A program made the translations under genes and the position numbers. This document shows positions 20,566 through 31,625 of a DNA stretch of 64,000 nt, in pieces. Positions within the stretch are counted from its first letter, which is position 1, and the number at the start of each line of letters is the position of its first letter. Below the pieces are notes generated by a model. It did no database searches. It was given only the letters and a program-made list of their open reading frames with translations, and was not told the DNA's origin. This DNA is from Ophiura sarsii (lineage: Eukaryota; Echinodermata; Ophiuroidea; Amphilepidida; Ophiuridae). Location of the stretch: positions 28,229,570-28,293,569 of the forward strand of contig CM069459.1 of NCBI GenBank assembly GCA_035610835.1, given 5' to 3'.

Positions 20566-20762
20566 CCTATAGTCTATTTGTCCATCACGAGACAGTGACG
20601 TATCCGCTTATTCTACTAATTGCAGCACTTAACGCGCGCGCCTACTCTCGGCGCTGGCGTATACACACAAGCATTGAAAGGCGGAAGATACATTCGTGTG
20701 CGTAAAAGCTGCGCATGTTGAGTTACGTCACTGTCCAGAGGAAGCCAAATAGAGTATAGTCT
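20566..20762. mobile_element. MITE with 'ACTATACTCTATTTGG' ends
   Basis: CTATAGTCTATTTGTCCATC, then ACGAGACAGTGACGTA, is mirrored by TACGTCACTGTCCAGAGGAA, then GCCAAATAGAGTATAGTC. The interior is GC-rich (GCGCGCGCC). Confidence 0.75.
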
Positions 20763-21640
20763 TCATCCTATCGCGCACTTAACTCTTATGCAATGTTTTT
20801 TTGCACCAAAGAAGAATGTCAACCCTGGGGTAAAAAGGTAGGCAGACCCTATCACTAGTGTTATATGCACCAAAAATGTTAGTAATTGGGATATGGATAT
20901 AGCTAGAAGTCCCTCCTGAAAGGTCAACCACGCTCTCGTTGACCTCCAATCCATCATGTAGTTGTTGCGATAGAACATCAGGTTCAAATAACACCACCAT
21001 CTTTGGCTTAAGTGGCCCAATTTCGAGCTCGGACTTTCATGTTGATTGTCTCTTTGGCTGGAATCTCCACAGTTAATTTTACATAAATCGTCAGGGTCAT
21101 AGGTTGCGATCATTTCCACCAGTGCTTCTACTCTGTTTGGTGGACATAGCGGAAAAGATTTGCGCACTGCGTCAACTAGGGTGGCTGTTTTGGGTGTTTT
21201 ATCCGCTCCCAATATCGACAGGTACTCTTCGTGTACATAGGTACAGCCTAAGCACTTTGCTGCGGGTTTCATTGTAGATATCCTGAACAGTTTTATCCTC
21301 TCCCAATATCGGTTGAGGAAGGTCATCAGTGGTTACTAGGACAGGTACTCTTCGTGTACATTGGTACAGCCTAAACACTTTGCTGCGTGTTTCATTGTAG
21401 ATATCCTGAACAGTTTTATCCTCTCCCAATATCGGTTGAGGAAGGTCATCAGTTGTTACTAGGACAGATACTACAATGGAGGGCGATACAGTTTTATCGG
21501 CCGACAACAATTCAAACTTTATCGCTAACCATCCTAAATAGGGAATGCTGGTTCCATTTGCGGTGGTGAGCTTCAGTTTCGGTTCCAATCCTTCTTCTGA
21601 CAATCCTTTGAACAATACAGAACGGAATGGACCCACGTCA
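20763..21640 (-). pseudogene. Gypsy-like LTR retrotransposon fragment (protease and linker)
   Basis: Minus-strand reading gives 'LTTANGTSIPYLGWLAIKFEL' followed by 'VLVTTDDLPQPILG'. This resembles the flap-to-C-terminal part of a Gypsy-type aspartic protease. Further on, in shifted frames, comes 'VVLFEPDVLSQQLHDGLEV' like the post-protease linker. The catalytic Asp motif lies outside what is preserved. The protease end is tandemly duplicated (21223-21455) and frames are broken. No LTR seen. Confidence 0.6.
21223..21455. repeat. Tandem duplication of about 115 bp inside the Gypsy fragment
   Basis: Two copies of a segment containing GGACAGGTACTCTTCGTGTA and TTTTATCCTCTCCCAATATC lie head to tail, almost identical. 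It is a recent duplication compared with the decay of the gene. Confidence 0.9.
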
Positions 21641-21904
21641 CATGAGGTTGAGCTCGCGTAAAGTACGCCTGCTCAACCTCACCCCAAAACGGTCCCCGGA
21701 ATCTCTGTTGTGCGCACTACGTCATCTCGACCTCAAGGCTCTGATTGGTTGGTGCTCAAACATGAGAACTGAAAAACTCATGAGCTTTTCCACGCACCAT
21801 CACGCTCCACTGCGTCGGTGGTTATGGCGCAGCAGGAGCACTGCGTTGGTGGATACGGCGCAGCGTGACGATCGTGAAAAAGTCTTCAGTTTAAATTTGA
21901 CCAA
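21641..21904. other. GC-richer stretch, no gene recognised
   Basis: Composition rises above its surroundings, and 'CTCCACTGCGTCGGTGGTTATGGCGCAGCAGGAGCACTGCGTTGGTGGATACGGCGCAGC' shows a 34-bp tandem duplication (about 21807-21868). No family recognised. Confidence 0.4.
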
Positions 21905-22115
21905 TCAGGTGCTTTGGTGTTGTTGGTTGGCAGTCTTTTGTGAGTTCAAGCATGCGTGCGCAGCCTGATCGAAGTGCGCCCACGTATGTCGAACTGTGGC
22001 CAGGAGATTATGTACCGTAGGTCCATTGCATTGGGAGCAACCCAGGAGCTTTCTCTGGACACCTTCCTCTTTACAGTATCTGCAATGTGGGGAGCTTCGT
22101 TTGTTGGTTAGGCCT
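21905..22115 (-). pseudogene. Cys-rich coding scrap, possibly piggyBac-like C-terminus
   Basis: The minus strand reads 'SSPHCRYCKEEGVQRKLLGC', then SQCNGP, with C-x2-C and C-x2-C pairs. These recall the C-terminal zinc ribbon of piggyBac transposases. It is very short and the match is weak. A half 'GATTGGCCTAAC' MITE arm (22106-22145) follows. Confidence 0.25.
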
Positions 22116-22499
22116 ATAAAAAAAAAGGTGTTTGATTGGCCTAACAGGAAAAAAACAAATAGGGTGGGTAGCATCAATCATAGGATCTGTGTACAAAAAT
22201 GGTGGATTGCTGATGCCAGTACTCTCTTTCAAAAGTGCTGCTCTTGGCAAATTTTGTTCATTTTTGTTGTACAATTCATGATGGTACACACAGTTTGCAT
22301 GTGTCCATGTTATCATCTGACCAGTCAGTCCTAACCTTGGAATATAGAGTACAAAACTTTTGAGGGATATTGTGTTCCACGATTCCGCATCACCTTCATG
22401 TCTCCCAGTCCGTCACCACCATCTTTAATGTTCACTTTTAAATGCTGTATTTTTTTTACTAACATTAACATAAAGTTTTTCAATTTGAGTTTTTAGAAT

Positions 22500-22890
22500 G
22501 CCTTCAATATCCTTCAATGCCGAAGCTACAGACAGCTTCATCATAATAAAAACGATAGCCGCTAACATTGAGTGGGTCCATCAACGATGTCTTGGGGTAC
22601 CCATTCAAGACATCGACTGCTCCACTTTGAGTTCTACTTGTGAAACGTGGTACATTGAACGTGTAGGGTACGCTGCCGGGCAAATATTTGTTCTCAGATT
22701 CTGTTAGTTTTGACAGTGGAACGAAGATGGTACATCCACATGTTGTATTGACGGTGCGGTAAATTTTCTTGTACTGTTGGCATGATGTAAATGTGTTGAC
22801 TCAAATTGCCAAACAGGCATCTGGTGACATGGACATACTGCCGGATTGGGCTAGACAGACAATATCTGCAGCTAGGTTAAATTTATGCAT
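22500..22890 (-). pseudogene. Unrecognised minus-strand reading frame with one stop
   Basis: The minus strand can be read as 'KLTESENKYLPGSVPYTF...' and 'YPKTSLMDPLNVSGYRF' with one stop near 22800. I do not recognise it. Composition hints at former coding sequence, nothing more. Confidence 0.2.
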
Positions 22891-23700
22891 GGATCTGAGA
22901 TAATTATGGAGGAGAGCAAAATATACATTATGGACGTTTTCTGTGTTTTCTTTTGCCTTGTTGTTTTATTATTGAAAGGTGTAGATTCTGCGATTGCTGC
23001 TTCAACGATAATAAGTTGCTCTTTGGACGTCCAGCTCCTGTTCAGAACATGCACATTTGAACTTGTCTTTTTAATACTGATATCGATAGTGTTTTACTAT
23101 TTCATACCAATTTCAAGTTTAAAAAATATCAATATTTACTCCCCTCGACTCGCTGTGGTCATAACTTGTGGCGATTTTGGAGGAGAATTTTTTTTATTCC
23201 GGCACTCGGAGCAAGACTTCAATCTAAGACCCACAACAGTAAACATAACACCCATAGTATGAAACTCACGCTAATCGACATATCAACGTGTCCCTTCTGC
23301 CGGAAAACTATTGCATATTGCATAAAAACTGCTATTAAAATTAAATCAACCGATGAAATACGTACCTCAAAATGTTGTGAAATGAGATAAAATTAGTCGA
23401 AAAATCAGGCACTTTCTGAAAAAGATGTAATTTCGTCCAGGAAAAGTGGATCGTTGTGATCTTTTTATTTATTTTTCAGCTGCGGATGTCAGCCCTGTGC
23501 ATACACAGTCTTCTATCGCAGTCGTTGATAGTAGTTTTCTCTAGAATAGCGTGTATAAACATGGTGTAGACTCCAAAAAAATTTGCTATGAAATGCTGTA
23601 CAGCGCGTGCGCGCGTTGTACTGATGATGTCATGAAAATGATGTCATTTTACTGCGCTGTGATTGGTCAATCGTGTATTCCATTGTAAATAAATATTATA
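22891..23700. other. Intergenic, no gene supported
   Basis: AT-rich. A plus-strand open stretch (22885-23262) has hydrophobic patches but no family resemblance. Near 23600-23650 are GCGCGTGCGCGCG and CAT-rich words. Confidence 0.4.
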
Positions 23701-23707
23701 CAGAGAG

Positions 23708-26123
23708 TTATCGATGTGCGCCGCCACCGTCATATTGATCTTCTGATATCTTGAGTTTCTTCAGATGTTCCTTTTGTTCCTCATCGAGTACTTCATATTT
23801 TCGTTTCACAAATTCCTTTATCACACGCTCGTTGTTGGTACTGGATTTATTTATCATTTCTCCAAATCCCAAGCCTTGTATTTTCTCTATGAAGTGTATG
23901 GCTGACTCTACATTCACCCTACTTTAGAGTCGCCCTGTAATCGGATCGGTTAGAGAGGGCGCCAGCTTGTTTTGTGAAGCTCGCTTTGCTGTCAGAGGTT
24001 TGATTGGAGAAGTGAGGAACTTGACGATATGCTCTCGGTGACGAGCAACGAAGCAGTCGTCATTATCAAGTGAACCAATCTGTGGTGGCATAAGGGCCCA
24101 GATCTGTTTCATGGTATAGCTTACAATTGTCCACGCTTTTTCCAAACTAACCGGTGTGATGATTGTATCCCATGACTCATTTAACACATCCAATCCTTCC
24201 GCTAATCCGTTAAAAACCTGTTCCATAACATGGATAATGCCAGCACATCGTACCAATTGCGTTATAGCTTTGATAAGGTGCCCCCGCCGGTTTTCATCAT
24301 TGGTGCTTGCTTTCTGCTGCTGTAGGTCGTCGTGCATTTCGGCTAACCGTAAATAAGCTGGTCTGCTAAAGGTGTAGTTGATGATGCCCCCCTCTGATGT
24401 AATTCCCTGGTGACGCTAAGCACATCGTATAAGGACACTATATCCTTCGGCATCGGCACTTGCAAATCCATGAACGGGACAAGTATTTCCTCTGGACAGC
24501 AAACCATTATGCGGTCGTAAAACCCGCCTTAGTCATCCCGGTGCAACAGTTCAATCAAAAATTTTGGTTGAATAAATCCGGAGTAGTTGAAGGCCGTTGA
24601 GGTCATTTTTTGGGCCACTGCGCTATTCTTAAAGATACGTTGCCATGAACCGCCATTAAACAAAGACAACAATGTCGTTTTGTCAATTTTGGATCCGCTT
24701 GGTTTGTATAGATCTAGTTGCTGATACAGGGCCATCACTTCATCATATATGCCAAGAATCTGTAACGATATCAATTAAATGCATCACATTTATTATCACA
24801 ATATTGATTGGTACTATAGTCATAACAAAGTTATGAAGTTCAAATAAATAAAACATATTCAAACTTACATTATGCAAAACAGAGTTTCACTTTGCCATAG
24901 CAGATTATAGGAATCATAAACTGGTTCTTTTTGTCCACTCATAATATATTTCAACAAATTATTGATCAGTTGAGAGAGACGGGATATAATTTTAGTGGAT
25001 AATATGGACACAATGATACTCATAAAATAAGCTAAATGCATACATCAAAACTTAGTACGCATTATCTTTGTTATTTACCAAATTGTCACGTCAACTGAGT
25101 CTTATTTAACATTAAAAACATGATTCATAAACTGTACCCATGTCGCCACTTAGTAACTATTAATGTTAGTTAACATTCACTTATCAGTATCACATTAATC
25201 ATTTGTATTATAGGGTCTTTCAAAGTTTGTTATGGGGAATTAGCACTTATACATGAACAAATGGTTCGATCATGTATTCACTTTTATATACTCTTTTATG
25301 GTTCAGTTAGAAATTATTTACGAACCTGTTAACCACCACGACTCATCAGATTGTACAGTTCCTCAAAGGAAAAGTAGTCAACCAGTAGTTGGGCGCCTTC
25401 GCATACTTTACATGTGGGGTTATCTGGTTTGTCGTTTGCATCTGGCTCATCATTGTCTTTGAGTTGATCCTGCATATCCTTTTCAATGCGGGCTATAGGG
25501 GTCGTGAGCCGTCTACAGACAGGTGTCTTCTTCTCACCCTGAAGCATGAATTGAAAAGACAAACATGAGTGGTAAGCATATATACGTTTCTTCATTAATT
25601 GTCATAAATATTTTCTAATGAATAAAACAATGTGCGTTGAGGTTGACTTTGCAACGGGTGAACAGACTACTTGTATTGAGATTTTCATTGATGAATCATG
25701 ATACAAACGTGTTGGAAGAATACCCTTAATTGAGGTACATGGGATACCTAATTCTATAATTTTGTTTCACGAGCTGCACAATATCCTCTCGGGCTATTCT
25801 TGATATTATTACGTAAACCTTTTGGCAGCAAACAAATTATTGATGTTTCTCCTTACCTTTCGAGCCGCCACCACTGTCCACAGAATTGCTGGTTCTCTCC
25901 ATTTGTCATTCACATTGAAGGTAGCCTTCACGCCCATGCAAGAGGCGATGACTGTTAACAGAGGGAAGAAGATGAAAGGATGTGGAGTTCCGATGGCTTT
26001 ACAGTTGGCATCTATGGTCTTGAAAGTGTTATCTTCACATATGGCGTCCAAATCAAACTTGATATTTTGAGCAGCTTTCATTCGACTCATTACTGTATCA
26101 TTTGGCAACGCATTGAGCGCCAT
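23708..26123 (-). pseudogene. DUF3987-like gene, broken copy (at least 3 exons)
   Basis: Three exons can be followed: 26123-25857 (ends 'EPAILWTVVAARK' at donor GTAAGG), 25538-25326 (starts GEKKTPVCRRL, ends near MSRGG), and 24759-23708 (starts ILGIYDEVMALYQQLDLYKP). The order, an 'EPxILWxxVAARKGxKK' nucleotide-binding-like strand and then 'GGRxLGIYDE...', matches DUF3987 proteins (primase/helicase-like, often in mobile DNA) as I know them. Breaks: TAA just before the second donor, TGA after LLHRDD (near 24529), and frame loss around 24360-24480 and 23930. The last exon is collinear with 57468-58556, which is intact. Function in animals is unknown. Confidence 0.7.
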
Positions 26124-26569
26124 TTTGCAAGTATTCGCAGGTTAGACCATACACCAAGGAAGACTAACAGCAGACTGGTGCTTGAGAATGTCTGATCTCG
26201 GTCTCTATGATATCGTCATCATCACATGTATCGATGACTGGGAGCATAGTCACATGTTATTGATCACTAGAAAATATTATTACAACATGAATTTACTGGT
26301 GCTAGACAATAGTAAACAATGGGAAACACTTCCTTGATCGTGAGAATTCAGTCGGCACTTATAATGAATCTCTAGTTTAATGACAATCATATAAGTTCTT
26401 TATGATTTTCATTACTGACAGTAGTTACAGCGTTTTACAGAAACAATGTGGTTTCTCTCGACGAATCGCGCTATTATTTCACTGCAGTGACCTGCAAACT
26501 GGAGCCTTCGCTTTTTCAGATTGTTTGACAGTGAAGGAATACCACCATACACCTCTCTATTTGATGGTG
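26124..26569. other. Intergenic, no gene seen
   Basis: Upstream flank of the DUF3987-like copy. No further exon recognised. Confidence 0.4.
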
Positions 26570-26705
26570 GTCTCACCAGCTGATACCGTGAACTATTTGT
26601 AGCAGTTGTGTATTAATTTGATCCTCAAACCTTTGAGTTAGTGTCCAAGTCGCGGATCCATATAGTAGAACGCTTTCCACACATTCCCAGAGGCACTTCA
26701 TTTTG
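26570..26705 (-). pseudogene. LINE reverse transcriptase C-terminal scrap
   Basis: Minus strand 'KCLWECVESVLLYGSATWTL' then TQRFEDQINTQLLQ matches the 'xxESxLLYGxETWTLT' block found after the RT domain of several LINE clades. About 45 codons only. Confidence 0.6.
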
Positions 26706-27234
26706 ATGTTTCTTCTATCAAGATTTGTTGATTTTATTGCATGCTACGCTACCCATTGTCTTTCTGTTCTGGTAAACAATATTAATTATACACTAAGAGA
26801 AAAAACGACAAAGAGCAATATATACAATCAAATGATAACAATGAAGGAGTGCAAATGGATGAAAAATGAAATGCTCTTTATCATGCAGTAGGAGCCTCAC
26901 ATGCTCAGTGATGCTACTGCCAAACTAATGCGGAGCCTATGGCAGCACTGATGCTAAGATATTTTGCGATAGCTTTGCTCTTACGGGAGCTAGTCCCAAG
27001 CATTTTTTGCCAGGGAACCACTTTATCGTGGATGCACCTGTAGCACCAATTATAATACTTTTATTTTACAAGTATATTCTGTTTTCTGAAAACAGAGCTG
27101 GTAAACGTGGGTGAGCAGATTTGATCCATAGTTTTTTTCATGTGTTATATATAATATTCTGCATGAAGCTGAATCATAAATACAGTCATTTAAACATATT
27201 CCTTGGTCATAATTTTGAAGACAAAACATCACAT

Positions 27235-27775
27235 AGTCAAAGCCAGTTTTTGAGTTCCTGAACAGCAATCAATACTTCTTTCTCTCTGGAGTTCTTGATT
27301 CTGGTCTGCATTCTGTTCAAAATAGAACCGATTATCACATAGTCTAAGCCAGTATATCTTTTTGAGTTCCTGAACAGCAATCAATACTTCTTTCTCTCTG
27401 AAGTTCTTGATTCTGGTCTGCAGTCTGTTCAAAATAGACCCGATTATCACATAGTCTAAGCCAGTATGTCTTTTTGAGTTCCTGAACATGCAGCAATCAA
27501 TACTTCTTTCTCTCTGGAGTTCTTGATTCTGGTCTGGAGTTCTTGATTCTGGTCTGCAGTCTGTTCAAAATAGAACCAATTATCACATAGTCTAAGCCAG
27601 TATATCTTTTTGAGTTCCTGAACAGCAATCAATACTTCTTTCTCTCTGGAGTTCTTGATTCTGGTCTGCAGTCTGTTCAAAATAGAACCAATTATCACAT
27701 AGTCTAAGCCAGTATGTCTTTTTGAGTTCCTGAACAGCAATCAATACTTCTTTCTCTCTGGAGTTCTTGATTCTC
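27235..27775 (-). repeat. 119-bp tandem array in the P-element C-terminal region
   Basis: About 4.5 copies of a unit built on CTTTCTCTCTGGAGTTCTTG, then ATTCTGGTCTGCAGTCTGTTC, then CACATAGTCTAAGCCAGTAT. Since 119 is not a multiple of three, each copy changes frame. The same array occurs in the other P copy. Confidence 0.93.
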
Positions 27776-28805
27776 ATCAACACTGTCGTATGGATCAAGA
27801 TCACTGTTTCTTGAATGTTTACCCTCGTACAAATTTCTTGTATTTAGGCAATCGAAGAATTTGTTCATGTGACGCATAAGTTTCACAGTTTCTGACACCT
27901 CCTCTCCATACTAGGATTCCAGATGAACAGCTACATGGTTGCTCAGAACCTGCGCGGCGAGATTGACCTTTATCTGACTGAATGAGGTCAGATCAGGGCC
28001 CTTGTAAGTTTTGAAGATTTTGTGAACACATTTTGTTCGACATGCTCTTCGTATAACTGTACAATATGCGTCCAAAGGATGTCCTTGCCATTCTTCCACA
28101 TTCTGCGAGACATACGATGTGATCCTGAATTATCGAAGCAGTTGCGGGTGGTCTTTAAGAGATGTGGTACATCGGCAATGAAGAAAATGGATCGCTTGTC
28201 CTCGGCGAAGGGGTTTGTTGGATATTGATTGACCATATTACAAGATTCATTGGTATTACATGTATGTAGATCAAAAAACATTCTGTTCTGTCCGTCCCCA
28301 TCGCATAACACTTTCAAACCACAGTCATTTCTAAAATTTCCACCACTTTCCACAATATGGTAAACAGCTGTGATGAGTCTAATCCATTGGTAGCAAATGC
28401 TGCCAGTGGAAATTTCAATCCTGTTGCAGGCCTCCCCCCCCCCCCCCCCCCCTCACCATCAGTACAAGAACACTATTTGCCAATTTACTTTCCGTGTTGG
28501 CAAGACCACTTTCCATTTCCAGAATCTGATTACTGGTATCATCTAACCTGTTGTGGGACAATAGACTAGATCGTCTTTGATCTCGATTTTGTCTTGCAGA
28601 AGACCTATGTAACTGCTCCACTTTTCTTCGTACATGCCTTTAGTCTTGCACTCGTTGATTAGCATTTCAGTGGCTTCTGGCACGAATCCCATTTTGCTGG
28701 GCAATTGGCTGTAGTGGTAAAGGGGGGATTGGCTGGGTAGATTCACAAATCCTTATTCCAGTGAAGCTTTTGTTGATTTGGACGTGATGAGCAGAGTCCA
28801 CTTAA

Positions 28806-29187
28806 AGGGGCATTGAGAGATGTATCGATATACTAAATGAGCAAATAACGTAAAGATAATCATCAACATAGCCCAAATTCAAAATGTCACACAATTCCAA
28901 CATCGCCTATATGCCAAAATAAGCAAATAACGACACTTCCGGGTTGAGATTTGCCTCGAAAGTCTGTGAGTAAAACGATGCATAACATCCGAATTCAGCA
29001 CCTGAGTTTCGATATGATCATATATTGAAACTTAGAAAATCATGAAATGTTATATGATAAACGGCGAATGTTGGTAAACTGTTTCAGATGGTAGTTAGTA
29101 TATGCCTAAGTATTACTTTGATGCAAAAAACCCCTGATTTCCAGGATAATTAAGGGCGCACTCCCATACGTATCTCTCAATGCCCCT
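28806..29187. mobile_element. TTAA-flanked MITE, family B, in P-element copy 1
   Basis: TTAA (28802-28805), AGGGGCATTGAGAGATG, interior, CATACGTATCTCTCAATGCC then CCT, TTAA (29188-29191). In the P-element paralogue the same place reads CCCACTTAATAATAAGGGG with a single TTAA, so this is a filled site beside a preserved empty site. Confidence 0.95.
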
Positions 29188-29764
29188 TTAATGATAGGGG
29201 ATGCCATCTCATCGCTGACTTATGTTTCAGGTTATTAAATTTCACCTGCTGATCCCAAAAAGATCCGTTGGAATGAATGGGGATCAGTCCACATTGACTT
29301 CACTGATGGAGCGGCATCTTCAACCAGTTCTTTGATATCAGTTGACTCAGATTCCGACAATTGTTGGCATTTTGATATCTCAAGATGAAGACGTTTTTCA
29401 ACACTTTGTTTTTCTTTATTTTGGAGCGAGATGTTTTTGCCTTTCAGTTGTTTAGTTTTGTTCTCAAGTTCTTTCCTGCTTAGTGAGCAGTTTGGTTTTG
29501 ATGACTTCATTATTCTAGTAGAACATTTCGGGATCCATAGGAGTATTATTTTGGTTTGATTGTCCTCATCCGATCAACCATAATTTTGAAAACTGATAAA
29601 AAGTTAGATGTTGTTTTTTTGCTTTACTGTACACAATTTTTTTTCCTTCTAGAATTTTGCTTCATGGAAATATACTAAAATATCTTTTTAAACAATTTTG
29701 TTACCCTTTTTGCAAAAACATGAATAAAGTGATAAAATAGTAAAATTTCCTCATTCACATCTCA

Positions 29765-30030
29765 TTAAAGGAACATTAAGTGGTGGTGACAATTTTAAAT
29801 GTTTAAAAATTTACTTCAGAATTCAAGATGAACATTAAAAATTGCCATTATTGTTGTTTCTACTAACAAAAACACAGCAAAACGTGATTAAAACAATGCC
29901 ATCGCTATTTATTGAAAAACGCCCTCTATGCAAATATGGTTCGCGTTATGTATCACGCGTACTGCAGGGGGATACTGTCGGACGTAAAAAGCTCGTTGCG
30001 GCTCTACAAGCATTTTTTAGTAAGTTAACC
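29765..30030. mobile_element. Dispersed repeat 'TTTACTTCAGAATTCAAGAT', copy 1
   Basis: TTAAAGGAACAT at the left, then TTTACTTCAGAATTCAAGAT, AAAAACGCCCTCT and CACGCGTACTGCAG, all matched at 53001-53412. One end is missing here. Confidence 0.8.
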
Positions 30031-31490
30031 ATCGGGATTTTGCGCATTTTCAAACTGCCATATGCGCCGCCGTATTTCGCCATATGCGCTAAATACACCA
30101 GTTAAAAAGCCAAAATGCGTGATTTGCGCTTTTCCATTGTTTTAACGTTTGTCGACCCCCGGGAACCACAAAAAGTTGCTATATTAACGCGGCCTTTTGA
30201 ACTCGTATTTGTTCAGTACAAAACTAGAAAATCCTTACCTTTCTTTTCATCGAAAAGACGTATTATTATATTCCTAACTGAAATCATAAATGTCTTATTT
30301 AGTCTTGTTCGTAGAGATGAGAATCATGAGATTTACGAGCACGCACACATTTTATATTAAGTCAAAACAACCCGACCGTCAACTTCACTCAATCAGACAT
30401 CGATCTTTTATAATGAAATCTTATTTAACTAAATAGGGCCGCACCATTTGATTTGCAGGGGTGGGATTAATTTATTTCTGGAAAACCCCCGATACATTTC
30501 ATTGTTCATTTTATTAAATCCAAGTTCAACTAAAATTCTCTATAATTATTTCTGGAAAAAGACTATCAATTTTATTATTCATTTCAATTTCAACCAAAAT
30601 TCTCGTATCAAAATAAATACACGCCAAAGGGTTTTAAAATCATGAAATGGTGCATCCCAATATTTAAAATGGTGCATCCCAATATTTTTAGTTTTGTTTT
30701 TTTCCCCAGGTGATGTCATAGGTGGCGGTGGCCCAGACCATGTGCTCGTAGCTGTTAATAAATATTCACGAAAATATTTTTTCAAAAATAGCAATAAATA
30801 AAAGAATGCTATTGATAATTATTATAAATATTTGTAAAAGAATGCTATTGATGATTATTATTATTATTATTATAAATATTTGTATTATCTGGTATTATAC
30901 AAGTAATGTCGTATTTAAACAAGTGCAATAACCAGATCGAAATTAAATTGTCGTTAAATATCATTCAACCAAAAGACGGCAATTGTGTTGACCTCTAGTT
31001 TTAAGAATAGCTATCGAGGGGCGTGTCTCGGCGTGCATGAACTGCGGGACGGACTGCCTTGTAAAATATCATCAAAGTGTACCGCGCAGTACCGCGTGTC
31101 GGTTTCTTTTCAGATTACAATTGCTGACGTTATTCAAGTTTAGAATTATGGCGGAGGGTATTTAATTATACAAGTCAAGTGCCTTTTGTAGATGATCATT
31201 AAAGTATGCCAGTTTCTACTCAGATTACAATTGTTGACGTTATTTATTATTTAAGTTTAGAATCATGGCGGTACGTATTTAATTATTTTTAATATATTAT
31301 TTTATGAATACACATTTGATTGCGAATCTTCTTTTTAATAAATGCCAAATAATTTTAAAAAAAACTTGATTTGCTATTTTCTGACTGAATCATATCATAT
31401 ACGTACAAAAATAAAACATGATTGCATTTATAATAAAAATAAATAATTGAAGTAGTGGTGTTTAAATTAGTGGATGGAATGATTGCAAGA
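30031..31490. other. AT-rich region with partial copies of the hAT 5' flank
   Basis: 30750-31010 (CACGAAAATA, AAAAGAATGCTATTGATAAT, AAACAAGTGCAATAACCAGA) resembles 35590-35760. A 24-bp direct duplication AATGGTGCATCCCAATATTT lies at 30645-30690, and an AT microsatellite at 30845-30880. No gene. Confidence 0.5.
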
Positions 31491-31504
31491 TACAACACTT
31501 ATGC

Positions 31505-31625
31505 ATTTTTTTCTCTCTTTGGGAAATAGGGTGGCCCTGAGAAGGGCCGTTTGGGGTGGCCCTGAGAAGGGCCGTTTGTTGTTGTTGGTACAAGCTTTGC
31601 TTGACTTTGACCGCCGAAACCATGC
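31505..31625 (-). promoter_or_regulatory. Histone-type 3' end: two stem-loops and HDE-like tract
   Basis: On the minus strand GGCCCTTCTCAGGGCCA occurs at 31558-31573 and again at 31533-31548. Both match the replication-dependent histone 3' stem-loop consensus GGYYYUUYUNARRRCCA at every position. They are preceded by CAACAACAACAAAC, as in many histone mRNAs. They are followed by the purine-rich CCCAAAGAGAGAAAAAA, like the U7-binding histone downstream element. Upstream at 31610-31621, GGTTTCGGCGGT equals the codons for the histone H4 terminus GFGG. The stop of the hAT frame lies at 31633, so this signal would end that transcript. Confidence 0.75.

Larger units (their letters stand above)
27140..29670 (-). 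pseudogene. P-element (THAP9-like) transposase, copy 1
   Basis: From the N-terminal side: a coiled coil (29510-29300, 'LSRKELENKTKQLKGKN'), 'MWTDPHSFQ', then 'CPTTG' with its paralogue continuing QLIGFVDLDD. Next comes the central 'IFFIADVPHLLKTTRNCFDN' block (about 28190-28120), 'RRMWKNGKDILWTHIV', and 'LTSFSQIKVNLAAQVLS' (about 27990-27940). These are standard P-element transposase blocks in standard order. The THAP finger is not present. The frame is broken repeatedly, a TTAA MITE sits at 28806-29187, a poly-C run at 28434-28452, and the C-terminal part is a tandem array. Paralogue at 36608-38412. Confidence 0.88.

Noticed and set aside
22885..23262. 125-codon plus-strand frame with hydrophobic stretches
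   Set aside because: No family resemblance, no splice support, AT-rich composition makes hydrophobic open frames likely.
31610..31621. A complete histone H4 gene
   Set aside because: Only the last codons resemble H4; upstream is hAT sequence and no other H4 part is in the window.
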